Source: Brachypterus glaber (taxonomy: Eukaryota > Arthropoda > Insecta > Coleoptera > Kateretidae). From it: DNA of 64,000 nt. The DNA lies in NCBI GenBank assembly GCA_958510825.1, contig OY294046.1:45737794-45801793 (forward strand), written 5' to 3'. Within the stretch, counting starts at the first letter, position 1. Each line of letters opens with the position of its first letter. Below the pieces are notes generated by a model. That model worked only from the letters and a program-made list of their open reading frames with translations. It ran no database searches and was not told the origin of the DNA. A program made the translations under genes and the position numbers. Below are positions 1 through 10,984 of the stretch, piece by piece.

Positions 1-1162
1 TTTTTACTCTAGAAATCTATATTTTTTACAACAAATCCAAAAAACATACACATAGAAAAGTTTGGGGCAAAAATGTTTTAAGCCTCATATATTTTGTCCG
101 TCTGGGCACGCCTCTGGATAAATTAAAAAAATAAATTAACATAAACTTATTGCCCTTATTAATACTAGTTTACATGCAAAAGCTCGCCGCTCTAGTTTAA
201 ACGGTACCCGAGTTATTAATTAAAAACCTTATTTTTATTACAATTTTAAAGGGCCCTAGATCCCTTAGGGCTCATTTTCGGACCAACCTTTATAGGAACT
301 TTTTTTATATTTTTGGATCTAGAATCACCTCTTAAATTTTGGCATGCCAGTTATGGAACACCCCGTATTTGTAATAATAGGGTAAATAATGCAATTTATT
401 GTATGTAACACCTTTCTTTGTATAGTTTACACAATTTTACACATTTTAACACGTTTCCGTGTCAACTCAGGTCTACATGGACAAATGTGTAAAACTTTTT
501 CTTATAGTGTATTAAATAATACCATCAGGATTATTGTAAAATGTTTTAATAAATTTTTTTAGCTTGTTACGCCCATGTCTAATGCACTTTGTTCATGGTT
601 AGGGTTAGAACAACCCGAGTTTTTATCTAGTCTTTCGCGTGCAGCATTTTTCGCGGATATGAATTTCTATATTTGCAAAGTCACGACAAAACACACAACG
701 AGAATGATCGCGGCCCACAGTTCACAGGGGCTCTAAAAATAAATCTAGTTGGATCATCACATCATTTTCAAAATACTTTAGATCATCAAATACAGCCAGA
801 TTCAATTACTCTTGTGGAAGGTGAGAACTTCTCACTGAGAAATAAGGAGAATAAATAAGACCAGCTTCATAGAGAAATCTATTATTCATCTTGGATCACA
901 AATTATGGCATTTTAAAAATGTTTGGTGAGAAATTAGTGAAATTTTGTATGATTTTTTCGAAAAATTCTTGACAAAATATACCTTTGTACCTAAAAACCT
1001 TTTTAAAGCAAGAATGTCAATATAATTATGGTAATTATCACCACCTGTTCATAAAACCTAAAATTATCGGCACAAACATTTGTCAACACAAACAACTGAA
1101 AAAGTAGATTATATATTAAGTACATTTAATAAGTAGCAGACTATAATTAAATGTTATAAGGA
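1..1162. other. AT-rich non-coding stretch with repeat scraps
   Basis: No convincing gene. Bases 421-480 match one arm of the small MITE at 53061-53253 (same TTTACACAATTTTA...CACGTTTCCG...TCTACA order), so this is a half copy. Around 340-370 there is an ATGGAACACCCCGTATT block like the one inside the TA-flanked palindromes at 16, 26 and 28 kb. A 61-codon open frame at 673-858 has no family I recognise and no start-site support. Confidence 0.5.
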
Positions 1163-2078
1163 TAATAATATTTTCCTACGATCCTCTATGAAAATGATAT
1201 TTAGCACACTCTTTTGTTCTTTAGAAAACGCTAAATCGCACTTGTTTGATATTTTCGTATCACCCTAGTTTGATATTTATGTATGTAGGTTTGCCTAATT
1301 TTTTTAGATATTTATGTTGTAAATTCTACTAGAATTTTACTCACCTCGTTTTATATACCATTTTCCACCTTTCATTACAGACTTTTGTGATGTCTTTTAT
1401 GTTTTTCAATCCAAATATTTCTGTTTTTCATGTCAAAAATAAAAACTATAGTTATAACCTAACTATTTTGACCCAGGTCAATATAACTTAATATGTTTTA
1501 TTATTTTCTAGATTTTATAAAAATTACTTAATTTGTGATTTAGTTACCTTACATTTTATAAAAAACCATCAATATTTCCTTATGAAATGTAAAACATTGT
1601 AGAATTTTACAGTCTTAGGTGGTATCATATCCACAGAAATCAAATTTAATTAGTAAACTGTCAAATTTTCTTTGATTTAAAAGATGCTTGCGGTTAGGCA
1701 ACCTATTAAACAGTGTTGAGCTTCCAATATATATTGTATAAAATATAAAACCAAGAAAACTAAAGGTAAATAAAAAACATATTTCCTGTTGACATACATA
1801 TATAAATTTGTATGCTATTTTGTGTTTGGCTTTTCTCAAAAATTCGCGGGGTAAGTAATAAAAATTAGAAAATATTAAATTAAGAATTCTTAAAGTTTAA
1901 ACTTTATATTTTTCGGGATCGTAGGAAAAATAGTGTACATAACTCGTTGGAAAGTGTATTTCTTACACTCGTGGCGTTTCCACACTCGCCTGATGGCTCG
2001 TTCTTAAACCTTTCCACTCGCGTGAAATATGTCACTTTCCACACGTTATGTAATATACTATATTAGTGATTAATATCC
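1163..2078 (+). repeat. Dispersed repeat with CCTACGATCC inverted ends (copy 1)
   Basis: CCTACGATCC at 1175-1184 is answered by GGATCGTAGG at 1916-1925, giving a ~750-bp unit with 10-bp inverted ends. The sequence past the right end (ACTCGTTGGAAAGTG...ACACTCG, to about 2078) is also shared with a second copy at 37752-39108 in the opposite orientation, so the true repeat is larger than the inverted-end unit. No coding capacity seen. Superfamily unknown. Confidence 0.7.
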
Positions 2079-2629
2079 ATTTATAGGGTTTTTCATACCA
2101 AATAAATATACCATGATCAAGAAACCAATCTCCAAAATAAGTTAAATTTTAGTTCTACCTACCGCCTTTGACCTTGTACATTTATTTGGATGGCATAGAA
2201 ATTTTGAAAGTTTCCATAATGACAAAATATTCCCACATGCTATGAAAAATTCTTTCCTTTCTTTTTTAGAAATATTTTTTTTTAATATTACCTTCGGTAA
2301 CCTACCAGAAGTTTATGAGTTTAGAAAGAAAATTAGCTTGTGACTTCTGGGACACGCTATATAGTTTGAAATAACTGAAAAAATGTACAATAGCTGAAAG
2401 TTCCATCCTTTTTTTTGTTAAACATTGTATTTGAAAAACATTGTGGTTTGATGTTTTAAATAAAGTACCGTTTACTGTAGAATTTTATTGGAGGAGAATT
2501 TCAGGAAATCATTTTACACGTCGGCGTGACATTGTGGTTTTAGATGAAATTCTTAGACGACTAAAGCACAAACTGTATACGTAATTTAAGCACTTATTAC
2601 GGTTCAAAGAAGTAAAAAGGTTACACTGA

Positions 2630-2890
2630 TGAAAAATTATTAGAAATCATATTGCTTATATGAAAAATGATCACTTGACAGGTTTAACAAATTATCCTTT
2701 TTTAAACAATTAATAAGGTATTTATTTAGAACTTTATTAATTACATATAAACAAGAATACGTTCTTATTCATATAAATTAGTCAATTATTAAATTACTAC
2801 CCTACTAGTTCCATAAAAAAGAATAATTTCTAGTCTCTGGCAAGTTCCCATTTTTCAGATACGATGTTTCGGAATTTACAAGGCGTTATC
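2630..2890 (+). repeat. Diverged copy of the 56845-57099 MITE
   Basis: The segment runs in the same order as the MITE at 56845-57099: ATGATCACTTGACAG, TTCTTATTCATATAAATTAG, CTACCCTA, TCTAGTCTCTGGCAAG and a right end CGATGTTTCGGAATTTAC. The right arm (2857-2886) is well kept, whereas the left arm is too decayed to pair with it. Non-coding. Confidence 0.7.
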
Positions 2891-3008
2891 TACTTTTGCA
2901 TTACTTATTTCTCAATTAAATCTTCTTTTAATTCTTCCTCTTATCCTTTTAAAATCTCTTTAAGATCGGCTTTTCTTGTACGAATTTGTCAATTTGTAAA
3001 ATTAATAA

Positions 3009-3332
3009 TTATAATAATTTAGTCCTGGAACTCATCGAGCTCATAAATATTTCTGGAGCTATTCGAGAAAAACCTCTGAACCACCGCTGTCCTTCTAGGG
3101 GCTCATAACCCAGAGGGGCCGCTGCACCGAGACTTGCACGACCGGCTGCAGATATACTGGTCAATGCCGGTGGTAAGCGCTCACCAGAGGAACATGCCGT
3201 TACGGGCAAAAAATCCTCACATACATTGTTGTTCATGTGAGAGTGTGTGTGTCGGGGGGAAGTCCCCCCGCCTGTCGGTGTCGATGGGAGAGATAGGAGA
3301 CGCTGATCTACGACGTAGAAGGTTTTAGACAC
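3009..3332 (-). other. GC-rich open stretch, unrecognised
   Basis: This ~320-bp block is much richer in G+C and CpG than its surroundings and is open on the minus strand for 107 codons (Ser/Thr/Pro-rich, no motif I can name). It also holds a short hairpin near 3255-3272 (GGGGGGAAGTCCCCCC). It could be a fragment of a retroelement 5' region or a piece of captured gene. I cannot assign a function. Confidence 0.3.
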
Positions 3333-3886
3333 GGCGGAACGTCATGTAAACCTAATTATAACCATAAAGGTACTTAAGCTATATGGGCAAAAGGGAATCG
3401 ACAGGATGTATCTGGATAAGATAACACAGAAAAATTTACATTGGCCTTTAAATTCGTGTGAGTACAAATACAATTCTTTACTTTTTATTTAGAATTAACT
3501 TTGAGAAAATGTTTACTAAAATAATTTTCCACATCAGATTTCACTTGAGTTGCCGATATAAAGTTTTCAATCCCACATATGCATTAAATATACTCAAAGC
3601 TTCAATCTATAATAATCTCTACTTTGACGTCATAAACGTATGCTCTCTAATGACATTAATAAACAATTTGACATTTATCAAAAAAACTACATCTAACTGT
3701 TCTATTTTATTAAAAGCAGTAGATTATGTAAGCAAACAACACATGGCAACGGGATAGTCATTTATCAGATCGCGTTCCTTTTAGACCTTTTAGAGCTTAA
3801 TTATAATAACAAATTAAGTATTGATAATTATTGATAATTATCAATAATTTGTTCTCTTTCAAAAAAAAATGTATCTTAAAATGCAA
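3333..3886. other. No recognised feature
   Basis: AT-rich DNA. A 99-codon frame at 3458-3757 lacks any motif or composition signal. A small dyad sits at 3823-3851 (ATTGATAATTAT / ATAATTATCAAT). Confidence 0.4.
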
Positions 3887-4495
3887 TTTATAGTATTATT
3901 AATTTGAGCCATTTCGCCTCAATGACTATTTATATCGATATAAAATCTAAATCAGAAAATAAAATTAAAATGTTCTTATCAGGCGCACCTATTTCTAGAT
4001 GCGCTGGTAAGGTATTGCGTTTAAAATAATACTTATCTGCTATATCTTCTTTACCTAAAAAATATTATTAGTCAATACTTTACCAAAGTTTAAAAATTTT
4101 GCCTAAATAAAGAATTTTTAATAAAATTCTTGAAAAATCGTTAAAATAATTAAAAAAGAACGAAAAACTGAATAAAAGTTAACTTCTAACGTTTCGGGAT
4201 CTAATCTGATCCCGTTTTCAAAGAAAATTATTAGTTTTTGAAAGAATTTGTTCAATATTTGGCTTTATCAATCAAAATATGACAAATGTCAAAAATAAAA
4301 CAAAGACACCTGTAACAATAAAAAGGTGTAGAGTATAAGTATTATTTTAAACGCAATACCTTACCAGCGCATCTAGAAATAGGTGCGCCTGATAAGAACA
4401 TTTTAATTTTATTTTCTGTTTTAGATTTTTTATCGATATAAATAGTCATTGAGGCGAAATGGCTCAAATTAATAATACTATAAATATATATACGC
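3887..4495. repeat. Inverted repeat around a Penelope-type 3' fragment
   Basis: A left arm at 3887-4036 is matched in inverse by a right arm at about 4335-4495 (for example TTCTTATCAGGCGCACC against GGTGCGCCTGATAAGAA). The ~300-bp spacer carries, on the minus strand, the hairpin GGGATC-agatta-GATCCC followed by GAAACG (4190-4213), the type of 3' untranslated hairpin also seen behind the two Penelope-like coding remnants at 20735-20758 and 33684-33713. I infer a Penelope-like 3' end flanked by inverted copies of the same DNA. No ORF remains. Confidence 0.6.
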
Positions 4496-4570
4496 CTCAA
4501 ATAAATTATAGATTCTATTAAAATTCAATATTTTAAAATTTTTATTTATTGCGAGTTAAGTAAAAAACAT

Positions 4571-4970
4571 TTACAAAAAAAAGGATTCCTTGAACCAAGG
4601 ACACGTGTCTTTCGATATGCTTAAAGCCATATTCTGTTGTTTCAAGGCAAGCATTCCTTTGAACCGAAGTCGATGTCCTTGAATGAAGATCGCGGATCAT
4701 TATTTTAAAACGCGTGCTCTTCAATCAAGGACATTGACTATGGTTTAAAGAAATGCTAGCATTTAAACAGGAGAATATGATTTTAAACATATCGAAAGAT
4801 ACGTGTCTTTGGTTTAAGAAATCCGTTTTGTACTTTTTTACATGTTTGTTTTACATGTTTATATATATTAAACAGGAGAATTTGATTTTAAACATATCGA
4901 AAGATACGTGTCTTTGGTTTAAGAAACCCGTTTTGTACTTTTTTACATGTTTGTTTTAGATGTTTATTTT
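4571..4970. mobile_element. GTCCTTG-type foldback MITE, copy 1, with duplicated end
   Basis: This is a palindromic element of about 260 bp (4571-4833). The left arm AAGGATTCCTTGAACCAAGG is mirrored, with decay, by TTTGGTTTAAGAAATCCGTT on the right. The same family occurs at 41531-41798 and 63100-63363. Here the right ~105 bp (from about 4763) is duplicated in tandem (4868-4970). No transposase. The other copies are TA-flanked, which points to Tc1/mariner-type mobilisation. Confidence 0.8.
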
Positions 4971-5240
4971 AACCTCGTACTATTCTACTTAATTAAGCAT
5001 CCCCTAAGTCCAGGACTTGTGTGGGCTAGTAGTAGAGGGAACCACCCGCTTCACTTATGCCTTCGCCAAATTTCAATTATTAATTAACTGAAAAAGGCAA
5101 ATCGGCGCCAGTGAGAATCGATCTCACGCTAGTTGTAGTAGACTTGTCATGTACAGACGCGGTAGACCACTACACCAATCCTCCCACAAACACCAATCCT
5201 CCCACACTACACCAATCCTCCCACTCACCAATCCTCCCAC
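4970..5240 (-). mobile_element. tRNA-derived SINE, copy 1, with repeated 5' ends
   Basis: On the minus strand the head GGGAGGATTGGTGTAGTGG plus a B-box-like GAGATCGATTCTC marks a tRNA-derived RNA polymerase III promoter. The body runs through TTTGCCTTTTTCAGTTAATT to the 3' end GAGGTTAAA near 4970. It lacks part of the middle found in the copies at 10734 and 62800. Upstream of the head there are three further copies of the first ~14 bp (GGGAGGATTGGTG), at 5190-5203, 5205-5223 and 5225-5240. Confidence 0.85.
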
Positions 5241-5244
5241 TTTT

Positions 5245-6605
5245 ATATTTTTAATATATAAAAGTATTTTTTTCTGTCTAGCCACTGCTAAGTAAAGAAT
5301 CCATTTATTTTATTTTTGTTCCCTTTTATCAGCCTGTCAGAATTATATCCATAAAGGAACTGTACTGAATTATGCAATACTTGTGTGTGCGTTGTGTTCT
5401 GAAAAGACGGAATTTTTATCTATGGGATATTATTTTTTAGAGAAAACGATCGACGCAAAAACAGGATACTATACTATTTTAATTAATACTAGGATGGACC
5501 TTTGAAAAACTGAAAAAAAAAATAACGCTTTCGCGGATTCGGGACCATAGCCGTATATATTCGTAAATATTAAATTGGGCCTCAAGACCAAAAAAATGGC
5601 CCAGATGGATTGTACTTTGATTTCAAGACTGGCCCTGAAAGGGTTTTAAATAAAAATTTATTTTTTTAAAAAACATACATTTTTTATTTTAATTTTTTTT
5701 TTCCTTACATTTTTTCGATAAAATGTACCGTTTGGCTTTTACACGATTAAAAATATGTATCGTGCACCATTTTTAGGGCTCAATGCAGCACGTGTCAGGC
5801 TGTCGACCTAAAATTTGGTACACATCCTTTTTAGACAAATCGTAGACTGAAATTTGTAGCAAACTTCGGGGTTGTCCCTAAAAATCTATTTTTTAGAGAC
5901 CACCCTAATGACTACAGACGATTTTCTAGATTTACGATTTCACAAAACTATATTAAATCTTGAGAAAATGACAACAGTTTACAATATTGTTTTTGCAGCA
6001 GAAGCCAGTCAGCCATGACTAGCAATATATTTTTTCCTCGGAATGTAGAAAAAGTTTTAAAAAAGAACTGTCATTTTATAAAACCTTAACTAGCTACTTC
6101 TTTTCAGATATAATAAGAAATATAGGATAACTAAAAAGCTGCTAAAGATAAATGGGCAATTCTATTGTTAGTGAAATCCGGGACGACAATTGTTAAAAAG
6201 CCTTAAACTTTAAGGTATCCCAGAACAATAATTTAGATTCTGTTATATTTTTCAAATGTTTGTAAAATCTTTAGTTAAATTAAATCTCCCTTTATTATGT
6301 GTATGGTTACATTATTAATAAAGTGTGAATGTCAGAACACCTATAACACTAGATAATACAAGATGACAGGAAGTTGTTAAACTTTTTCCTTAATATCTTT
6401 TAAACACCTAAAACACTTAAAATTAAGGATTGTCTTCCCTTGTTCATGTACAAAGTTTGTAATCTATAGTCTAAGCCGTTTAAAAGATTTTAGGTTAAGT
6501 GTTTAACAACCTAAAGTCATTTTATAATGTGGGTTAACACATGTTATTGCAAAACACAGTCCAAGTGTGAAACTAAATTACATTTAGGGGGTATTTAGGG
6601 GGTAA
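5245..6605. other. No recognised gene
   Basis: AT-rich, with several long A or T runs (5640-5710). There is no extended open frame, no tandem array and no inverted pair that I could follow across it. Confidence 0.4.
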
Positions 6606-6609
6606 AGCA

Positions 6610-6870
6610 TACAATCATAGACAATATAAGAACCAAGGAGCTGGTATGGTACGGACATGTTTAGAGGATGCCTGACGAGCGACTACCGAGACAATTTTTA
6701 AATTGGACACCACAAGGCAGAAGACGACGAGGAAGACGTAGAAAAAGCTGGAGAGACGGAGTAGATAAAGAAATAAGAGAAACAGACCTGGAAGAAGATC
6801 TGTGGGAAGATCGAGACAGCTGGAGATAAGAAATCGGAAGACGCCTCAGAACGTTGTAAACCGATTATAA
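6610..6870 (+). pseudogene. C-terminal scrap of an RTE-type LINE reverse transcriptase
   Basis: Frame from 6614 reads a familiar tail of insect endonuclease-reverse transcriptase LINEs: ELVWYGHV, then RMPDERLPRQFLNW, the basic GRRRRGRRRKSWRDGV, and EIRETDLEEDLWEDRDSW. An in-frame TAG stands between HV and RM where the family has a Gln codon (CAG to TAG), and a TAA follows the last Trp-Arg. All catalytic RT motifs are missing, so this is a dead 5'-truncated copy. The clade assignment rests on recognising this tail. Confidence 0.8.
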
Positions 6871-6874
6871 ATAT

Positions 6875-8795
6875 CTGTTTTGGCTGAAATATATTTCAGC
6901 AATATGTGAGTTTTGTGGCGAACAAACTTGCATATTACCACAAAATGTAAAACCAGCTTTATGTCGAGCTTTATGTTTATTTTTAGCTTAAACATAAACT
7001 CTGTGTTTAATTCTACACAAATAAAAAAGAAATAGAATAAATGAAAAAATAATGAAAATAATAATAAAAAAGGATAACAAGATGGAATGCACCATTTTAT
7101 AGTACAAGTATAATCATTTCTAACTAACAAAGCCTTTCAAAATAGGCATGCATTTTAATATTTGTTTTCATGACTTATGTATGCCAGTGTATGCCATGAG
7201 AATACAACATACTGCAAGATAATAAAACAGCATAGAACTAATTAAAAGTACTTATGGAAACGGTCGTAAGTATGCGGCTACTATTTAATTTAGAGGTTAA
7301 TATTAACCACAGCTTTTCACTTAAAGGATGGATACTTCATATCTCGATTGCATAATTACATGCTGGCAAAGCGAATCCAAGCAATATTGATTGAGAGCTT
7401 TTGCAAGTGATTCGAGAAGCGGTGATCGAAAATTAATAATAATTTTAATTGAAATGAACTAAGCAGTATTGTACGTGCAAGATCTATTTCTGGCAGTTTT
7501 TGAAGCTCTGGGATCACTTATTAACAGTTGAAAAGTGAAATGAGTGGAACAGGTTCTGGCCATGTCCGCTAGATTAGGATTTTTTAACTAATTTACTATA
7601 CCATACATAAAATTTCATAATTTAGAGCCTGACCACAATTCAGCCGCACGGGGAATTGTGGTCAGACTCAGGCCAAGCCCGCTATATTAACGGGCTAAAA
7701 GTAGAGTTTTAATTGAAATAGTAATAACACCGGCCCACAAAAAGCATGATGCGAATTGCAGATTATATTTTTCTTACATATTTTTAGTATCTGAAATGGA
7801 ATTTGACAATGAAAAATATACGTAGTTTCGAAATTCGGAAAATCTATGCCGGCAATGTTAAGGATCCAAGAAAATAGGACATGTAGATGTCATTTTTTTC
7901 ATGCTTAATGCAATAGTGATTTTCAATCGAAAGTCGGTTTACTGAATTTTGAGATAATGAGACACAAATATTTTTTTTTAATGGGTGAATTATTTTAAAA
8001 TTTGTAATTTTACAAAAATTTAAAAGAAAGCGCCAGACAGATTTTTTTTAATTTTCACCTAAAATGTTCTAATCGAAATTGAAGAAAAATATATGTTTTT
8101 CGAAATAAGAAAATAAAACGATAAAAACCTATAGTGTAACGTTTAAGGCGGTGTCGTGAATTGAAAATTTGTTCCTCTTTACTTTCATATAGAACGTTTT
8201 TTGTCCTAGGATTTGGTGCATCTTGAGATATTCGTTTTTTATGAAAATATACGCCAAAAAATGACAGTTCCAAATCGAGTTCAAGGTCGTAAAATAGTTT
8301 TTTTTTATTTCCGGCCATATACCCTACAAAATAAACTCAAAATTTAAATTCCCTGAATTATTTCTAGATAAAATTACCTGACCTCTGGAGTAAAAATAAA
8401 CATAAGCCAGTCACTTGGTGATGATAAGCTTGATTAGTTCTCTGTATTTCGATCACCCCAATCAGGAGCAGAGCTAGAAAATTAGTAACGGTTCATTTCA
8501 ATAATATGAGTTCTGTAAAAAGTATTCATTCAATGTACAAGTAGAATAATTAGGAAACTGACTGTTAAGTTCGCATGATAAACTTCAATTTGCAGCATAT
8601 TTAATGGGAAGAGATTTGTTCAAATCGAAGAAGATATACATTAAATAATACGGGGTTTCTCATAATTAGGGCCGATTAACGTCTGTAGTAGATTTTTTGA
8701 ACTATTTGATAGCAAAGAGTTTCATAATGATCATGTAACAAATAATCAGGAAAATAATATTTCTCTTCCATCAGAAAACGTACATTAGAAGTTAT
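6875..8795. other. No recognised gene
   Basis: AT-rich DNA. Short dyad at 7630-7670 (GACCACAATTC...GAATTGTGGTC). The open frames at 6846-7130 and 8055-8318 on the minus strand have low-complexity AT-driven translations and no motifs. Confidence 0.4.
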
Positions 8796-8799
8796 CATA

Positions 8800-8960
8800 C
8801 AGTGAGGTCCTAAGCTAAATCTTGGCATATAGTAGTTTCTTTAGCTTTTAAAGTATGGTCATGGGGGCATAAGCAGGAATTCTTTTAAATGGAAAGGGGG
8901 TTGTGCCATACATCATTTTTAAGCAAATAAAATTCTTTATTTGACCATAAATTTTTTTTA
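8800..8960 (+). repeat. Half copy of the 59465-60185 foldback element
   Basis: The order CTTTTAAAGTATGG, GGGGGCATAAGCAGG, TTTAAATGGAAAGG, GTTGTGCCATACATCATTTTTAAGC parallels one arm of the palindromic element at 59465-60185. No second arm is visible nearby. Confidence 0.6.
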
Positions 8961-9383
8961 TTTTTTAAATTTTTTTTAGGTACCTAGGTGGTGTTGATTT
9001 TTCATTGTTTTTCGCTAAAATAATACAATTTTTTAGATTTGTTTTGAAAATATTTATTTATATTATTTAAAATTAGCTCAATAGTATAATTTGTGTTTTC
9101 AACCATGAAAATAACCATTTTCCAAAAATTGTTTTAGTTTTTTAACAGATTTATGATAAAAAAATGGGCGCTTTTAGATACAGTAGGATAAAAAAAGGAT
9201 ACTATTTAGACCTACCGACCCTTAGGGGCTGTTCAAGAATGACGTCATCTCCATAGGGGGGAGGGGGTTAGTCAAAAGATGACGAAAAGTGATTTTGCTT
9301 TATTTTTTGAATTAAAAGTTTTAAATTAAAATATATTAAAATTTAATTATTTTTATATTTTAGTAGGTATACCTATTAAAGGT

Positions 9384-9424
9384 ATAATACCGCCCTACTA
9401 AGCTAGAAAGCAGTAACTCCATTT
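9384..9424 (+). repeat. Single arm of the 9902-10051 hairpin
   Basis: GCCCTACTAAGCTAGAAAGC plus CAGTAACTCCATTT here is a direct copy of the left arm of the hairpin ~500 bp downstream, but with no right arm after it. Confidence 0.7.
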
Positions 9425-9901
9425 CGACACTCCCATGCAACAAGGATGTAACTCAAGTTAGACCTATTTTGAGTTATACTCATAGGTAAACGCCTTGAAA
9501 AAAGACACACATGGTGGTACTACTCAGATTTATCCACAGGCAATTTTAACCAAAAATTTACCTAAAAACACTAAAGTAAAAAGTAATTTTTAATATTATC
9601 ATAAACAAACAATAAATAAACAATAAATACTTATAGTGTTAAATAGAGAATGTTATAAGCTTTCATATGATGTATCACATGGCTTCCTTTTCCACTTCAG
9701 TCATCTCCCTACCCTTAAATAAAAAAAATATATATTTTAGAAATTTAGCTGTCTTGAAAAATGACAATATATGAGTTACGGCTTTGTTGCTTGGGGGTAT
9801 CGATTTGTTGATAGCACAAAAGGTAATATATTTATAAATATTTATATTAAAAGACATTTTTCTAGTTAGTTAAACCTTATATTGAAAATTTATTTAAAAC
9901 G

Positions 9902-10051
9902 CCCCCCTATTCTGCCCTACTAAGCTAGAAAGCAGTAACTCCATTTGTCGCATAGCGACGTTTTCCTGTCAACTCTGATATAATATTTTGAAAACGCTGT
10001 GATTGATAAATGGAGTTACTGCTTTTTAGCTTAGTAGGGCAGTATAGGGGG
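9902..10051. mobile_element. 150-bp foldback hairpin
   Basis: The left arm CCCCCCTATTCTGCCCTACT...CAGTAACTCCATTT (9902-9946) is mirrored by AAATGGAGTTACTG...AGTAGGGCAGTATAGGGG (10008-10051). The ~60-bp loop holds a small CGTCGCTATGCGACAA-type dyad. It is nested in the 9225-10180 MITE. Confidence 0.75.
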
Positions 10052-10189
10052 GGTCTTCCAAAAGGTGACGTCTTTTTTTACTATTTTATAGGGGGTCAAG
10101 GCAAAAGTGACGAAAGGTGACGAAGGGGGAGGGAGGGATCAAAAATTGGTCAAAAATAGGTGACATTTTTGAACAGCCCCTTAGTAACT

Positions 10190-10730
10190 AGACGTTCTTA
10201 TATCCTTAATAGTGTCTGTACCCAATTGTTAGAAAGCGAGTAAATGTACCCGAATCGTGATTCCTAAGAAAATAAAACAATTACTTATGTATGCGATTTC
10301 TCCTCTAACGTTGCCGCTCACGAATTGGGAAATGTCGCGACTTTTTCAGATTTTGTACAGGAAAAATGCCGCTCCACGACACTTGTCACCATAGGAAAGA
10401 ACCCCGTTCTTTTTTGGTTTTTACGCTCTATGAAATGTGCCCGGTATAAACTTACTGCTGCACTCCGAAAATTTCGTTGTATTTTTAATACTGAATGTTA
10501 TTTGTTAATACATATTTTTATTTATATCGCCATCATTGGTATTTAATACTGTAACATTTGGTAAATTATATCAGTTATAGTTTGGAGTTTGGTATACTTT
10601 AAGTTGAAGTTGTTGTGTTATTGATCTAATTTAAAGTATGTTATAGTATTTAGTAAAATAACAATCAGTAAATAATACCAAAATTTTGATTAGTAATAAT
10701 ACAGAGAAAAGTAAAAAAGAATCGATTATT
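10190..10730. other. No recognised feature
   Basis: A 73-codon open frame at 10325-10546 has no recognisable domain. Nothing else stands out. Confidence 0.35.
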
Positions 10731-10733
10731 GAT

Positions 10734-10980
10734 GGGAGGATTGGTGTAGTGGACTACCGCGTCGTACTTGTCGAGTTTACTACCCAAATAGCGTGAGTTC
10801 GATTCTCACCGGCGCTGATTTGCCTTTTTCAGTTAATTAATAATTGAAATTTGGCGAAGGCGAACACTCCCTATAAATTGGTTTGAAAGTCAATTAAAGC
10901 CGGGGTTCCCTCTACTACTAGCCCACACAAGTCTTGGACTTAGGGGATGCTTAATTAAGTAGAATAGTACGAGGTTAAAC
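10734..10980 (+). mobile_element. tRNA-derived SINE, copy 2 (full length)
   Basis: The head starts GGGAGGATTGGTGTAGTGG, followed by a B box GAGTTCGATTCTC at about 10794-10806. The body reads TTTGCCTTTTTCAGTTAATT, GGCGAAGGCGAACACTCCC, CTACTACTAGCCCACACAAG and ends GAATAGTACGAGGTTAAAC. It matches copies at 4970, 54574 and 62800, all in the opposite orientation. The head folds poorly as a tRNA, so I call a SINE, not a tRNA gene. Confidence 0.88.
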
Positions 10981-10984
10981 AAAA

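Larger units (their letters stand above)
9225..10180. mobile_element. TTA-flanked PIF/Harbinger-like MITE with nested hairpin
   Basis: Ends GGGGCTGTTC (9225-9234) and GAACAGCCCC (10171-10180) are perfect inverted repeats flanked by TTA on both sides (9222-9224, 10181-10183). Three-base TWA target duplications with G-rich ends are typical of PIF/Harbinger. Subterminal G-rich runs and TGACG motifs recur on both sides. It has no transposase and contains the hairpin at 9902-10051. Confidence 0.75.

Noticed and set aside
9675..9857. Small membrane protein genes in AT-rich frames (also 6846-7130, 47211-47618, 49633-49887)
   Set aside because: Phe/Ile/Tyr-rich translations are what AT-rich non-coding DNA yields; no motif, no start context, overlap with repeats.
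10734..10815. A tRNA gene
   Set aside because: Box A and B words are present, but the stems do not pair properly, the sequence continues into a body shared by four loci, and copies are 5'-truncated: a SINE head.
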